Positions 38,962 through 48,199 are shown, counted from the first letter of the stretch. The stretch: DNA of 64,000 bases from Candidatus Latescibacterota bacterium (GCA_012270975.1 JAAXHH010000141.1:717089-781088); one strand, 5' to 3'. Notes: generated by a model not told the origin, from the letters alone. Program-made: numbers and translations.

Positions 38962-39642
38962 TCATTCTCCCCGGCCCAGGTAGTTGCGTTCGATCCCCAG
39001 GATGATGCGCAGGGAAGTCGCGATGACCCCCAGGGCGATGCCGATCATGATGGCACGCTGGCCGGCCGTATTGGGCCAGGCCATGATCCAGTTGGCCAGG
39101 TTCGGCAGCTCGAGGAAGGCCAGGCTTTCCGGCATCCAGGCCGTCAGCCACGCCCCTACGGGGGTCCTGCCCAGCAGGATGACCATGGCGGCAGACAGGA
39201 GGATGGTGGCCTCCTTCGTGCGCGCCCTGAAGGCGCGGTAGGACGCCGAGGCGACGAAGAAGGCCAGCAGGGAGAACATGGTGGCCGACAGCGGGTTGTA
39301 GACCCCGTCGAACATGAACCGAAGCCAGGAACCCGAGGCCAGGATCTCCCCGCCCATCCCGCCGGGGTTGCCCACCTTGAACAGGCCGATCACCAGGGTG
39401 ACCAGGAAGGCCACCAGGGTGACCACGCTGTAGGGCCAGTCCGCGGCCCGGCTGGAAACGCGTTTCAGGTGGATCTTGAGCAGGCTCCCTCCGCCGAGGA
39501 TGAACGCAAAGACGGTAATGATGGCGAAGTAGTCCGAGAAACTCTCGTAGAGCGTATTGAAGGGGCCCCGCGTCACGAAGTAACCCGTGATCAGGACCAC
39601 GCCGATGACGAAGGTGATGATAAGGGGTATTCTACGGCGCAT
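38962..39642 (-). CDS. Polytopic membrane protein, gene 5 of the MutL/DUF6754 operon
   Basis: 226 residues with about six transmembrane segments, for example LIITFVIGVVLITGYFV at the N-terminus and IMIGIALGVIATSLRIILG at the C-terminus. A glycine-rich loop (KVGNPGGMGGEILASGSW) sits between helices. No known domain is recognised. It begins 5 bases after the DUF6754-like gene. Confidence 0.82.
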   Translation of the reverse strand: MRRRIPLIITFVIGVVLITGYFVTRGPFNTLYESFSDYFAIITVFAFILGGGSLLKIHLKRVSSRAADWPYSVVTLVAFLVTLVIGLFKVGNPGGMGGEILASGSWLRFMFDGVYNPLSATMFSLLAFFVASASYRAFRARTKEATILLSAAMVILLGRTPVGAWLTAWMPESLAFLELPNLANWIMAWPNTAGQRAIMIGIALGVIATSLRIILGIERNYLGRGE

Positions 39643-39647
39643 GGGAT

Positions 39648-40562
39648 CTACCTGAAGAGCCAGAGCACGATTTCGGAGACTTCGCGGACGGTTTCACTTC
39701 CGGTAACGGATTCCAGGGTGGCCAGCGCGCTGCCGGCAATGATGAATATGATGGCGATGCCCTTGCCGGCGTCCTGTCCCTTCAGGCTGCCCAGCATGCG
39801 CGGCTCCTTGGACAGGTACGCGCTGGCGGCGAACAGTTCCTCGCCGATCAGCGTATAGTCGCAGGCCGCCACGAAAAACGGCAGTTGAGGAGGCCTTGCC
39901 GTTCCCGCGATCTGTATGGCGCCGATAGAGTTGCCGGTTTCCGCCAGGATAAGCGATTCGGCGTAGAACCCGCCCAGGTAGAAGCAGGCGGCCGGCCGCT
40001 CGCGGACGATGATGCCGTCGACGGCGGCGGCGTAGGCGAACTGGGCGTCGGACACGTAATGAATGGCGTCCTCCTGGTACGCGTCGGGCCGCCCTGCGGA
40101 CAGGTAGGACTGCTGCACCGTCTCGCGGGCCGCGCTCATGACGAGAGACTTGCGTACGGGCACGTGCAGCCTGGAATCATATCCCGCGATGATGGTGGCC
40201 AGATGGCCCAGCAGGTTCATGGACGCGATAGTCTGGACGTCGTCCATGTCGTTCAGGCCGGGCACGTAGAGGATGGGCTTGCCCATTTCCGTGGCCCTGC
40301 CCACGGCTTCCTCGACCGTTTCCAGGCCGGCGATTTTACGTATGAAAAGAGGCCGGCCGGAAGTAGCGAGGACGACGTAAAGCAGGATAGCGCCGGTCAG
40401 GATGACGCCGAGTACGAGGGCCTGGGTCCGGTCCGTGTTGAACCAGCCGGATTCGGCCGTATCCTGGGCAAAGCAGGGCAATGCCGGCGACAACAGGGTG
40501 ATCACCGAGCACACCAGGATAGTGCGCATCAGCGAGACCAGAGGGAATGCGTTTCGTGTCAT
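39648..40562 (-). CDS. DUF6754-like membrane-anchored protein, gene 4 of the operon
   Basis: 304 residues. An N-terminal hydrophobic signal/anchor and a second helix (about residues 47-67) are followed by a soluble alpha/beta domain. Characteristic stretches are GKPILYVPGLNDMDDVQT, QTIASMNLLGHLA, DAQFAYAAAVDGIIV and EELFAASAYLS. A final hydrophobic segment ends the protein. This pattern matches DUF6754 as I remember it; no function is established for that family. It is flanked within 5 and 23 bases by operon partners. Confidence 0.85.
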   Translation of the reverse strand: MTRNAFPLVSLMRTILVCSVITLLSPALPCFAQDTAESGWFNTDRTQALVLGVILTGAILLYVVLATSGRPLFIRKIAGLETVEEAVGRATEMGKPILYVPGLNDMDDVQTIASMNLLGHLATIIAGYDSRLHVPVRKSLVMSAARETVQQSYLSAGRPDAYQEDAIHYVSDAQFAYAAAVDGIIVRERPAACFYLGGFYAESLILAETGNSIGAIQIAGTARPPQLPFFVAACDYTLIGEELFAASAYLSKEPRMLGSLKGQDAGKGIAIIFIIAGSALATLESVTGSETVREVSEIVLWLFR

Positions 40563-40585
40563 ACGAACGGTCCCGGAAAAGACAG

Positions 40586-41710
40586 TCAGGCTTCTACAAT
40601 CTCTACGTTTGCGCGGGGCACGGTCACGATTTCTCCGTTTTCCCGGCGGGCTTCCAGTACCCTTGCGATGGCGCCCGTGGGCAGTCTCACGGGTTGTTCG
40701 GGCAAGGACGCCACGGTGGCGATTTCCCCGAACCAGGGCTTGCGTATCATGCGCACAAGGCAGCCGGCCTCCAGGCCGCGGCCGGCCGGACCCGACCGTT
40801 CCGAAGGCTCCTGGATATCATCGGTTTTCACGATGATCTCGGGACGTATCACGCCGGCTCTGATCTGCGTAGCCCCGCTCATGGACGCTTCGCGGCCCTG
40901 CAGAGACCGGATGAGTTCGAAGGTGCGTTCGGCCATGGGAAGGCGCCCGAAGCCTTCGGTGACGACCATGGTCAGGCCGATCTCCTCCCCACCCGTAACG
41001 GCCACGCCGATCTGGTACCCCAACAGGGTACCGATATCGTGGTACTGCATGCCCCCGACCACCACGCCGGACGCACCCACTTCAATCAACTTACGCAACG
41101 CGTCAAGGGCGATCATGGATCCGCCGCACACGATCTGTCCCGAGCAGCCTTCGTCGATCATGTCCCCGGTGATTTCGGCACCGGGTGAATCGGCGATCAG
41201 ACGTATCGGCGCGTGCACTTCGCCCCCGATTCCGAAGATCCCCTGGATGTACGCGCCGACCGTTTCGACCACGACGCCTTCACCAGGCAACAGTTCGGTT
41301 ATTCTTCCGTCGATGAAAGCGTTTATGCGCACCGGGGTCGACGGTTCCCGTATGAGCACCTGGCCGGTCACTTCCGATACCATCTCGATCATACCGCTCA
41401 CCGGGCAGCGGACGCTGGACTTGAGCAGGCCGAAGATCCCTTTAGACTCGGCGATCAGCTCACCTTCTTCCACCGCTTCGTCCTGTTGTTTCAACATGCA
41501 GTCCGGTACGTCTTCGGGCGCAATGGCCAGCGCATTCGCGACGTTGACGTTGTGCACCGGGCCGGGCAGATAGGTTTCCGCTACCACCGTATCGGGATCC
41601 ACCCGGTCGCCGACGCTCACCAGCACGTCACCCCTCAAGGGCAGGCGGCGCGTCTTGGGGATCACGATGCGGGTCGACACCCTCAGGCCCGATGTATAGG
41701 CGTGGGCCAT
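40586..41710 (-). CDS. Barrel-sandwich and KOW-like domain protein, gene 3 of the operon
   Basis: 374 residues with no signal peptide. The N-terminal part has a biotinyl/RnfC-like barrel-sandwich pattern (RRLPLRGDVLVSVGDRV, then VRCPVSGMIEMVSEVTGQV). The middle has a glycine-rich alpha/beta region (EGCSGQIVCGGSMIALDAL, GASGVVVGGMQYHDIGTLLG). The C-terminal ~60 residues resemble a KOW/SH3 barrel (GCLVRMIRKPWFGEIATV ... VPRANVEIVE). These domain calls are by eye. Its ATG shares a base with the MutL-like stop, so the pair is translationally coupled. Confidence 0.82.
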   Translation of the reverse strand: MAHAYTSGLRVSTRIVIPKTRRLPLRGDVLVSVGDRVDPDTVVAETYLPGPVHNVNVANALAIAPEDVPDCMLKQQDEAVEEGELIAESKGIFGLLKSSVRCPVSGMIEMVSEVTGQVLIREPSTPVRINAFIDGRITELLPGEGVVVETVGAYIQGIFGIGGEVHAPIRLIADSPGAEITGDMIDEGCSGQIVCGGSMIALDALRKLIEVGASGVVVGGMQYHDIGTLLGYQIGVAVTGGEEIGLTMVVTEGFGRLPMAERTFELIRSLQGREASMSGATQIRAGVIRPEIIVKTDDIQEPSERSGPAGRGLEAGCLVRMIRKPWFGEIATVASLPEQPVRLPTGAIARVLEARRENGEIVTVPRANVEIVEA

Positions 41711-43512
41711 CAGACCGGCTCCGGATAGATATCGAGCGCGCGGTAGCCCCTCTGTAACGCCTCCACCCTTTCGGCCGCGTTCGCGGGGAGTTGAAGCGGC
41801 CTGCCGCGGGTGTCGATGATCACGCCCACCGGACCGTTCCGCACCGTACGGGTGACCGGCGCGCCCCTGCCGGCGCCGACATCGAAACCGCGGGAAGGCA
41901 CGACCTCCAGGGTGACCTCGTCCACCTCCCCGGTCCGGATGGCCACCAGCTCTCCCACAACGGCCTCGTGCACGCTCTGGGTGCCATTCGCCGTCAGCTT
42001 CACCGTCACGCAGGGCGAACCCGGCGAGGCAGCGCCCACTGGCGCGATGCAGGGGCCGAGATGGACGAGACAGTCCCGGTCGAAAACCTCCAGCGCCGCG
42101 GTTTCATGCACGGTGGAGAGGACGCCCAGGTGGGGCATCATGAAGATACTGTCGACCGCCAGGCTCGTGATACCTTCAGGCTGGAAGGCGTCCACCATCA
42201 TCAGCGCGGCCTGTGACCGCCCCGGCGCGTGGGAAAGTACGCCTCCGCTGCCTATGATCAAATCCAGGTTCATCAGATCGACCAGCGTCTGGCCGCCGGT
42301 CTGCTGTTCGAACGTGTCCGAAATCGTCCGTTTTTGCTGCACGCCTTTCAGTTCCACGGCGAACTGCCTGTGCTGTTCGAAGGCCAGCCGCAGCGCCTCG
42401 CGGGCGACGGCCTGTTCGATGACCAGTTCCTCCATGGTCTGTGGGATGCTGGTGGGCCGGATCATCTTGTTGCCCAGCCGGTCCTTCAGGTCGGCGTCGG
42501 ACATCTCAAAGGGAAGCCACCGCGATATGGCGTCCAGGCCCGCTTCCGTCAATACGTTGGAGATGCTGTAGCTCATGCCGAGATTGGCGCTCACAGTCCG
42601 GTTGAAGGCACCGCCGAAAACGGAAAACACGTCGGTGGTCGCGCCGCCGATATCCACGCCCATGACGTCGATTCCACTTCGATCCGCGACCACTCGCACC
42701 ATCCGCCCGACGGCCCCCGGCGTGGGCATGATGGGTACGTGCGTCCACGCCATCAGGTCCCTGTACCCGGGCGCTTGGGCCATCACGTGCTCCATGAACA
42801 GGGTATGGATCCGCTCCCGGGCCGGCCCCAGGTTCTCCGCCTCGAGCACGGGCCTGAGGTTGTCGACCTGGCTGAGTTCCGTCCGCTCGGCCAGAATCCG
42901 GGCAATGTCTTCGCGGGCGTCGGTGTTCCCCGCGTAGATGACCGGAAGACTGTAGGCGGCGCCCAGCCTGGGCCGCGGGTCCGCGGCGGAGATCAGTTCG
43001 GCCATCTCGACCACGTGGGACTTCGTACCGCCGTCCACGCCCCCCGAAAGCAGGATCATGTCCGGCCGCAACTGCCGTATGCGCTCGATGCGTTCGTGGG
43101 GCAGACGCCCGTCGTTGGACGCCAGGGTTTCCATGACGATGGCGCCCGCGCCCAGGGCCGCCCGTTCGGCGCTCTCGGCGGTCATGCTCTTGACCACGCC
43201 GGCCACCATCATCTGAAGTCCCCCGCCGGCGCTGCTCGTCGAGACGTAGATATCTACACCGCGGCCACCATCTGCCGGCGAGACGATCCGGTCTCCGTCG
43301 AGGATCTCGCGGCCGGACTGCTCCTCCACCTCGCGCACCGCGTTGAGCACGCCCCGCGTGACATCCTCGAAAGGCGCTTCCACGGTCGTAGGCGCCTCTC
43401 CGCGGACGACGAGGCGGTACGAACCGGAACGGCGCTCGATCAGGATGGCCTTGGTGGTCGTGCTACCGCAATCGGTGGCCAGGATGACCCCGATATCCGC
43501 TGGAAGGGGCAT
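41710..43512 (-). CDS. MutL/GlmL-like ASKHA-family ATPase, gene 2 of the operon
   Basis: 600 residues of the glutamate mutase accessory protein family (MutL, PF13941), with an actin/Hsp70-type nucleotide fold. Phosphate loop 1 is ATDCGSTTTKAILI, phosphate loop 2 is GVDIGGATTDVFSV, and further signatures are LSGGVDGG and GSGGVLSHAPG. In clostridia this protein is encoded between glutamate mutase subunits. Here no mutase, methylaspartase or B12 gene is present; instead it heads a membrane-protein operon. It may power or gate the membrane partners. That role is inference. Confidence 0.88.
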   Translation of the reverse strand: MPLPADIGVILATDCGSTTTKAILIERRSGSYRLVVRGEAPTTVEAPFEDVTRGVLNAVREVEEQSGREILDGDRIVSPADGGRGVDIYVSTSSAGGGLQMMVAGVVKSMTAESAERAALGAGAIVMETLASNDGRLPHERIERIRQLRPDMILLSGGVDGGTKSHVVEMAELISAADPRPRLGAAYSLPVIYAGNTDAREDIARILAERTELSQVDNLRPVLEAENLGPARERIHTLFMEHVMAQAPGYRDLMAWTHVPIMPTPGAVGRMVRVVADRSGIDVMGVDIGGATTDVFSVFGGAFNRTVSANLGMSYSISNVLTEAGLDAISRWLPFEMSDADLKDRLGNKMIRPTSIPQTMEELVIEQAVAREALRLAFEQHRQFAVELKGVQQKRTISDTFEQQTGGQTLVDLMNLDLIIGSGGVLSHAPGRSQAALMMVDAFQPEGITSLAVDSIFMMPHLGVLSTVHETAALEVFDRDCLVHLGPCIAPVGAASPGSPCVTVKLTANGTQSVHEAVVGELVAIRTGEVDEVTLEVVPSRGFDVGAGRGAPVTRTVRNGPVGVIIDTRGRPLQLPANAAERVEALQRGYRALDIYPEPV

Positions 43513-43564
43513 GGGAACCGTCTACGTCGCGCGGAACGCAGGGCGCCGGGGCGTCGCCGCGATA

Positions 43565-43858
43565 CTAGGTTGCATGGTTATCCGCCTCGGAAGCGTGATG
43601 CTCGATGCGCTGGATCAGGAACTCCACGTTCTCCCGGCGCTCGATGGCCTCGGCGATCCGGTCGTATTCCGACGCGTCCACGACCATGTGGATGAAGGGA
43701 CTCAGGAAGGCCATGAACTGGCCGCCCAAGAATGAAAGGGGCTTCATGGATTCCAGGAACAGGATCGCCGGCGCGGTGAGTTCACGGGCGACCACGGCCT
43801 CGGCGATCCGGTCGAGCAGTGCCTGTTGTTCAGCCAGGGTACCGTTCGATTCGCTCAT
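43565..43858 (-). CDS. Small conserved-looking protein, gene 1 of the MutL/DUF6754 operon
   Basis: A 98-residue protein. An amphipathic N-terminal helix precedes APAILFLESMKPLSFLGGQF, a semi-hydrophobic central segment, and a charged C-terminal helix rich in Glu, Arg and His. The central segment could lie on a membrane. The ATG at 43858 is preferred over the TTG at 43864. It lies 52 bases upstream of the MutL-like gene and 65 bases after a PhyH gene. Family unknown. Confidence 0.7.
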   Translation of the reverse strand: MSESNGTLAEQQALLDRIAEAVVARELTAPAILFLESMKPLSFLGGQFMAFLSPFIHMVVDASEYDRIAEAIERRENVEFLIQRIEHHASEADNHAT

Positions 43859-43865
43859 GCTCAAT

Positions 43866-43896
43866 CGCCTGGTCCGCCTGACCGGCCCGGTCCTGA
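43866..43896. repeat. 9-bp minisatellite copy upstream of the MutL/DUF6754 operon
   Basis: The minus strand reads one full CAGGCGGAC unit and a partial next unit, just upstream of the small operon gene. Confidence 0.55.
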
Positions 43897-43923
43897 CAAT
43901 GGCTGTCGGAACATCTCACCGCC

Positions 43924-44775
43924 TCAGCTTATCACGAATTCCGGGCCCGCGTGCCTGCCGATCCATTCGCGCAGGGGGATGTCTTCGGGCAGGGGCGAGG
44001 TATAGCCATGGCCGCCCGATGGTCCCGCGCCCAGGAGCTGCCTGCGGATGGGGTCGCTGCGGTCCATGTAGTGATCCACCGTCATGTTGTCCCGGGGACG
44101 CAGCCAGCGGTAGCTGTAGCCGAAGAATAGTACCTTGCGGGTCACGTCGGAGTAATTGATGCCCGACGCATGCCAGAGACGGCGATCGAAGAACACGGCG
44201 TCGCCGGCCGCGGCCTGGATCGGAACGGCGCCTTCCGGATCCGACTCGCCATCCTCGGGAAACTCGATCTCCTCACTCCGGTGGCTGCCCGGAATGGCGT
44301 GGAAGTTGCCCCGGTTGGTCGCCGTGCAGTCGCTCAGGAAGAAGGCTACTTTCAGCGACACCCGGGGACGGGGCGTGGTCTCCAGGTCGATATTCAGCCT
44401 GCCGCTGTCCTGATGCCAGCCCAGGCGTCGTTTCTTGGGTTTCTGATCCGCCGGCCACGGAGGCGAGACGATCAAATGGGAATGGTACAGTTGAATGTGC
44501 CATCCGAGAATGCCCCAAACCTTGGGGAAGGTCTTCGGCCAGTCGAGCAGTTCCAGCAGCAGATCGTCCCGGCCGATGATATCGAAGTGGTTCTTGATGG
44601 AGTATGGACCGCCGCCCATGTTCGGGCGGCATTCGGCGTCGATGCGGTCCGCGATCCGGTTCAATGCTTCGACCATGTCGTCCGGCAGGACGTTTTCCAC
44701 GATGAAAAAACCCTGTTCATCGAAGAAGCGCCGCTCTTCGTCCGTCAGGCAGTAGGCGAGGCAGGAAGGGTCCAT
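43924..44775 (-). CDS. Phytanoyl-CoA dioxygenase family protein (PhyH)
   Basis: 283-residue Fe(II)/2-oxoglutarate oxygenase. Iron ligands are His and Asp in GWHQDSGRLN and the distal His in RRLWHASGIN; a basic residue in SYRWLRPRD may bind 2-oxoglutarate. The double-stranded beta-helix pattern (VSLKVAFFLSDCT, GNFHAIPGSHR, GDAVFFDRRLWH) is typical of bacterial PhyH proteins, whose substrates include ectoine and other small metabolites as well as acyl-CoA. The substrate is unknown here. It lies upstream of the MutL/DUF6754 operon on the same strand. Confidence 0.9.
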   Translation of the reverse strand: MDPSCLAYCLTDEERRFFDEQGFFIVENVLPDDMVEALNRIADRIDAECRPNMGGGPYSIKNHFDIIGRDDLLLELLDWPKTFPKVWGILGWHIQLYHSHLIVSPPWPADQKPKKRRLGWHQDSGRLNIDLETTPRPRVSLKVAFFLSDCTATNRGNFHAIPGSHRSEEIEFPEDGESDPEGAVPIQAAAGDAVFFDRRLWHASGINYSDVTRKVLFFGYSYRWLRPRDNMTVDHYMDRSDPIRRQLLGAGPSGGHGYTSPLPEDIPLREWIGRHAGPEFVIS

Positions 44776-44826
44776 AGCGGGATTCCGGGTTCGGAACGCA
44801 ATAACGTCACGAATCGTACCAGTATC

Positions 44827-44855
44827 TTCTTAATGAGTTACAACCAGATGGTCAA
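44827..44855 (-). promoter_or_regulatory. Weak promoter candidate for the PhyH gene
   Basis: TTGACC - 17 bases - TAAGAA on the minus strand. The -35 is good, the -10 poor. Confidence 0.3.
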
Positions 44856-44886
44856 CCAATTTGAAGACCTGGTCGCGTGAAGCCGG

Positions 44887-46497
44887 TCATGCTTCCCGAA
44901 CCTCGAACATCGCCCGGATCTCGGGACTTTCCGCATACCCGATCCGAATCGCCCGCGCCCTCAACCGGTGCTCGCCGGCCTCGAGCCTGAGCGGTTCGGT
45001 GTACAACTGCCAACGGGGGTTGTCCCCGTCCTGGAACGTGAAGGCGATGGAAGCGCCCTGCGTCGCGCAATGGAGTTGCAGCAGGATGGGGCCTTCATAC
45101 GAGCCGCCCTCCAGGGCCGGTTCGATCCCGGGGCTCTCCGGACATATGGGCACGCAGATCACGGGGGCGGTCTCGGGCTGGCGCCCTTCAGGATACCAAT
45201 TCCGGACCATCTCGCTTTCGGGGATCCGGCCCATGTCGCCCACCTCTTCGAGCCAGGCGTCGAGCGCTCCGCGCATCCGCTCCAGGTCGCCGCGAATCCG
45301 GGGATCGTCGGCCAGATTGTGCACTTCATGGGGATCGGCCGCCGTGTCGTAAAACTCCTCGACGGGCCTGGGGTACCGGAACAGGGTCGACTGCGCCTCG
45401 TCGAGGCCGTCCTCCAGGCGCAGCCGCCAGATTTCCTGCATGATCGGATGGCGGTTTCGATAGGGGATCCAGGAAAGGTAGGGCAGGTCCGGCCGGTAGT
45501 TGCGGATGTGCTTGTACCGGTCGTCCCGAACGGCCCGTACCATGTCGTAGGACACGTCGTGTCGGTCTCTGCTGGCGTAGACATAGTCCCGTGACGGCCG
45601 GGCCTGTTCCCCGAGAAAGGCGCGGCCCTGGATATGATGCGGGATTTCGACGCCGGCCAGGGACAGCATCGTGGGGCCAAGGTCGATCGTGCTGACCAGG
45701 TCATCGCATACCCGTCCGCCTTCCAGGTCCGGTCCCCGGGCGATCAGCGGCACGTGGATGCCCGCGTCATAGGGCCACCGCTTGCCCCGGGGCAGGGGGC
45801 CATGGTCGCTCCAGTTGAAGACATACGTATTTCCGGCAAGGCCGTCTTCTTCCAACTGCCCCAGGAGTGCGCCGAATTCCCGGTCGTTGTGGGCGATATG
45901 GGTGTACATGCGGGCCAGGGCTTCCCGCACCACCGGCGTGTCGGGCAGGTGGGGCGGCGGCTCGATGGCTTCGGGATCGAACTCGGGCGACGGGCACTTC
46001 TCCGGCCACATACCGCTTTCGTGGCTGCGCATGAGGTTGAAGACGGCGAAGAAAGGCTGTTCCGGATCGGGCCGGTTTCGCCAGTGGGCCGAGTCGCCCT
46101 GGTCGTCCCAGGCCGTCAGCGGCGGCTCGAACTGGTAGTCGGTCTTGAAGTTGTTCGAGCAGTAGTAACCCGCCGCCCGCAGGTACTCGGTGAAGCACTT
46201 GACGTAGTGGGGAAGTACCGCGGAATAGGGCGTGGGCAACTCAGGTACAGCGGGATCGGCGTGGGTGGTCCGCATGTGGTGCGTGCCGATGGAGGTGGCG
46301 TACATCCCAGTAATGATCGCCGAACGGGCAGGGGCGCAGACCCCCGACGTGGAGAAGCAGTTCGTCCACCGGCATCCCTGGGCTGCGAAGCGGTCCACGT
46401 TCGGCGTACGGGCCACCGGGTCACCGTAGCAGCCGTAGTAAGGGCCGGTATCTTCGAAGGAGATCCACAGGATGTTCGGTCCGGACCGTGAAGGCAC
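44887..46497 (-). CDS. Type I sulfatase (formylglycine-dependent)
   Basis: 536-residue sulfatase of the alkaline phosphatase superfamily. The N-terminal metal site is in NILWISFEDTGPYYGCYGD. The formylglycine motif C-x-P-x-R is CAPARSAIITG, with a Cys to be oxidised. Further motifs are the SDHGPLPRGKRWPYDAG metal site and IDLGPTMLSLAG. The last ~85 residues form a separate beta-rich, Fn3/chitobiase-C-like tail. There is no clear signal peptide with the GTG start at 46497, so it may be cytoplasmic, or the true start differs. The likely substrate is a sulfated sugar. No maturation enzyme gene is nearby. Confidence 0.92.
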   Translation of the reverse strand: MPSRSGPNILWISFEDTGPYYGCYGDPVARTPNVDRFAAQGCRWTNCFSTSGVCAPARSAIITGMYATSIGTHHMRTTHADPAVPELPTPYSAVLPHYVKCFTEYLRAAGYYCSNNFKTDYQFEPPLTAWDDQGDSAHWRNRPDPEQPFFAVFNLMRSHESGMWPEKCPSPEFDPEAIEPPPHLPDTPVVREALARMYTHIAHNDREFGALLGQLEEDGLAGNTYVFNWSDHGPLPRGKRWPYDAGIHVPLIARGPDLEGGRVCDDLVSTIDLGPTMLSLAGVEIPHHIQGRAFLGEQARPSRDYVYASRDRHDVSYDMVRAVRDDRYKHIRNYRPDLPYLSWIPYRNRHPIMQEIWRLRLEDGLDEAQSTLFRYPRPVEEFYDTAADPHEVHNLADDPRIRGDLERMRGALDAWLEEVGDMGRIPESEMVRNWYPEGRQPETAPVICVPICPESPGIEPALEGGSYEGPILLQLHCATQGASIAFTFQDGDNPRWQLYTEPLRLEAGEHRLRARAIRIGYAESPEIRAMFEVREA

Positions 46498-46605
46498 GGA
46501 GGCCTCGCTTTGCAGATGCTGTGTTTCCTTAACTTGATTAACTACAGTAATTTAGATATCGACTGCCCATGATGCCGGCTAACCGGGACAGGTGTCGCAT
46601 TCCGA

Positions 46606-47709
46606 TCACAGTCCCGTCACCGTCTCTTCGGCGAGCTGGTCCACGACCGCCTTTAGATCATCGGTTTTACCGTAGGTTCTGAGCTGCCGGTCCGCGCTGC
46701 TGCCCCGCTCGAGCATGACCCGGATGTACTCGATCTCCTCTCGGACCCCGAGTGGATCCACGACGTCGTCCACGATATCCAGCAGTTCCTCGATGAGGTA
46801 TCGCAGGGGGACCTCCTCTTCCTTGCCGAAGTCGACCAGGTTTCCGTCCAGCCCGTCCTTGATGGCGCGCCACTTGTTCTCGGCCACCAGGTCGCGCCGG
46901 TAGTACCGCCATGACTGGTTCTCGCGGCGCAGCCGGATCAACTTGGCCGCCACCGCCCTGACCAGGGCCACGATGGCCACCACTTCGTCGATTTCGGTGA
47001 TGCAGTCGCAGATCCGGATCTCCAGCGTGGGGAAACGGGGATGGGGCCGCACGTCCCACCAGATCTTCGTGGGCTCGTCCATGCAGCCGGTCTTGATCAT
47101 CGTCTGGATGAAATGGTCGTACTCGACGGCCGAATTGAACCGATCGGGTATGCCGGTCCGGGGCAACTCGGAGAACACGATGCTCCGGTAGGATTTGAGC
47201 CCTGTGTTGTCTCCCATCCAGAAGGGGGATGAAGAAGAAAGGGCCAGGACGTGGGGCATGAAATAGCTGATCTGGTTCATGGTGTCGATGCGCAGTTCCC
47301 GGTCGGGTATGCCCACGTGGATGTGCATGCCGAAGATGAGCAGGCGACGGGCGACATACTGCAGGTCGGCGACCAGGCTGCGGTACCGGTCTTTCTCGGT
47401 GATTTCCTGCTCCTGCCAGCGAGAAAAGGGATGGGTGCCGGCCGCCACGATCCGGTGACCGCTCTTTTCCGCGATTTCGGACACCATGCTTCGAAGCCGG
47501 GCGATCTCCCTCCGGACTTCCTTGATGTCCTTGCAGACCTCGGTACCCATTTCCACTTGGGACTGAAGGAATTCCGGCTTGACCTGGTCGCGAAAGACCC
47601 GCTTCCCCTTTTCGAGAAACTCGGAGATGTAGGAAGTCAGTTCCCGGGACTCGGGGTCGATGATCTGGTATTCCTCTTCGACGCCGAGGGTCATTTCTTC
47701 TAAGGTCAT
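46606..47709 (-). CDS. Carboxylate-amine ligase, YbdK/GCS2 family
   Basis: 367 residues of the glutamate-cysteine ligase type 2 superfamily, ATP-dependent. Characteristic stretches are LGVEEEYQIIDPESREL at the N-terminus, GTHPFSRWQEQEIT, HIHVGIPDRELRID (metal-site His) and DVRPHPRFPTLEIRICD. E. coli YbdK has weak gamma-glutamylcysteine synthetase activity; the natural substrate is uncertain. No glutathione synthetase gene is adjacent. Confidence 0.93.
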   Translation of the reverse strand: MTLEEMTLGVEEEYQIIDPESRELTSYISEFLEKGKRVFRDQVKPEFLQSQVEMGTEVCKDIKEVRREIARLRSMVSEIAEKSGHRIVAAGTHPFSRWQEQEITEKDRYRSLVADLQYVARRLLIFGMHIHVGIPDRELRIDTMNQISYFMPHVLALSSSSPFWMGDNTGLKSYRSIVFSELPRTGIPDRFNSAVEYDHFIQTMIKTGCMDEPTKIWWDVRPHPRFPTLEIRICDCITEIDEVVAIVALVRAVAAKLIRLRRENQSWRYYRRDLVAENKWRAIKDGLDGNLVDFGKEEEVPLRYLIEELLDIVDDVVDPLGVREEIEYIRVMLERGSSADRQLRTYGKTDDLKAVVDQLAEETVTGL

Positions 47710-47770
47710 GGTGTGAACTGCTCCCAGAATCCGGGTCCGGACGACAGACCGCCGGTTATCCTGTTGACTG

Positions 47771-48199
47771 CTACGCGCCCGGTTTACGCGATCCGAACCA
47801 GACGCCCGCGGCCCCGATCAGCGGGTTGAGCCAGTTGAACCATGCCGGATGGACAGCACCCGCGGTCGCCTCCATCATCGACAGGTCGTCGGGACGCGGT
47901 CCCGCCGCCATCTCCACCGGCATCAGGGCCCGCACCACCCCCATCACGATAACAAGGCCGATCAGTAATTTGGCGGCCCTGGCATCCTGCGCCACCCTGA
48001 CGCAGACAAGACCGGCGATGTACGCACCCACAAACCCCATCACGAGCGAGCCGAGCGCCCAGCCGGTGGGTACTTCCCACGAATCCGGCTGGAAAGCGCC
48101 CGTGGGTCCCACCGCCACCCACAGCAGCGAGAAGAGTACGAAGAGCACGGCGGCCATGACAACGTAGCCGACGATGGCCGCGAGAATGTTCCTGAGCAT
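47771..48199 (-). CDS. Small polytopic membrane protein
   Basis: 142 residues with about four hydrophobic helices, among them ILAAIVGYVVMAAVLFVLFSLLWVAV-type N-terminal residues (positions 4-28) and LGSLVMGFVGAYIAGLVCVRVA. No catalytic motif is seen. The second of two ATGs is chosen because GGAGG lies six bases before it. It lies between the YbdK-like ligase and the VOC gene; the role is unknown. Confidence 0.72.
   Translation of the reverse strand: MLRNILAAIVGYVVMAAVLFVLFSLLWVAVGPTGAFQPDSWEVPTGWALGSLVMGFVGAYIAGLVCVRVAQDARAAKLLIGLVIVMGVVRALMPVEMAAGPRPDDLSMMEATAGAVHPAWFNWLNPLIGAAGVWFGSRKPGA

Noticed and set aside
42229..43695. 488-codon plus-strand open frame opposite the MutL-like gene
   Set aside because: Antisense shadow with skewed His/Arg/Gly composition and no motif.
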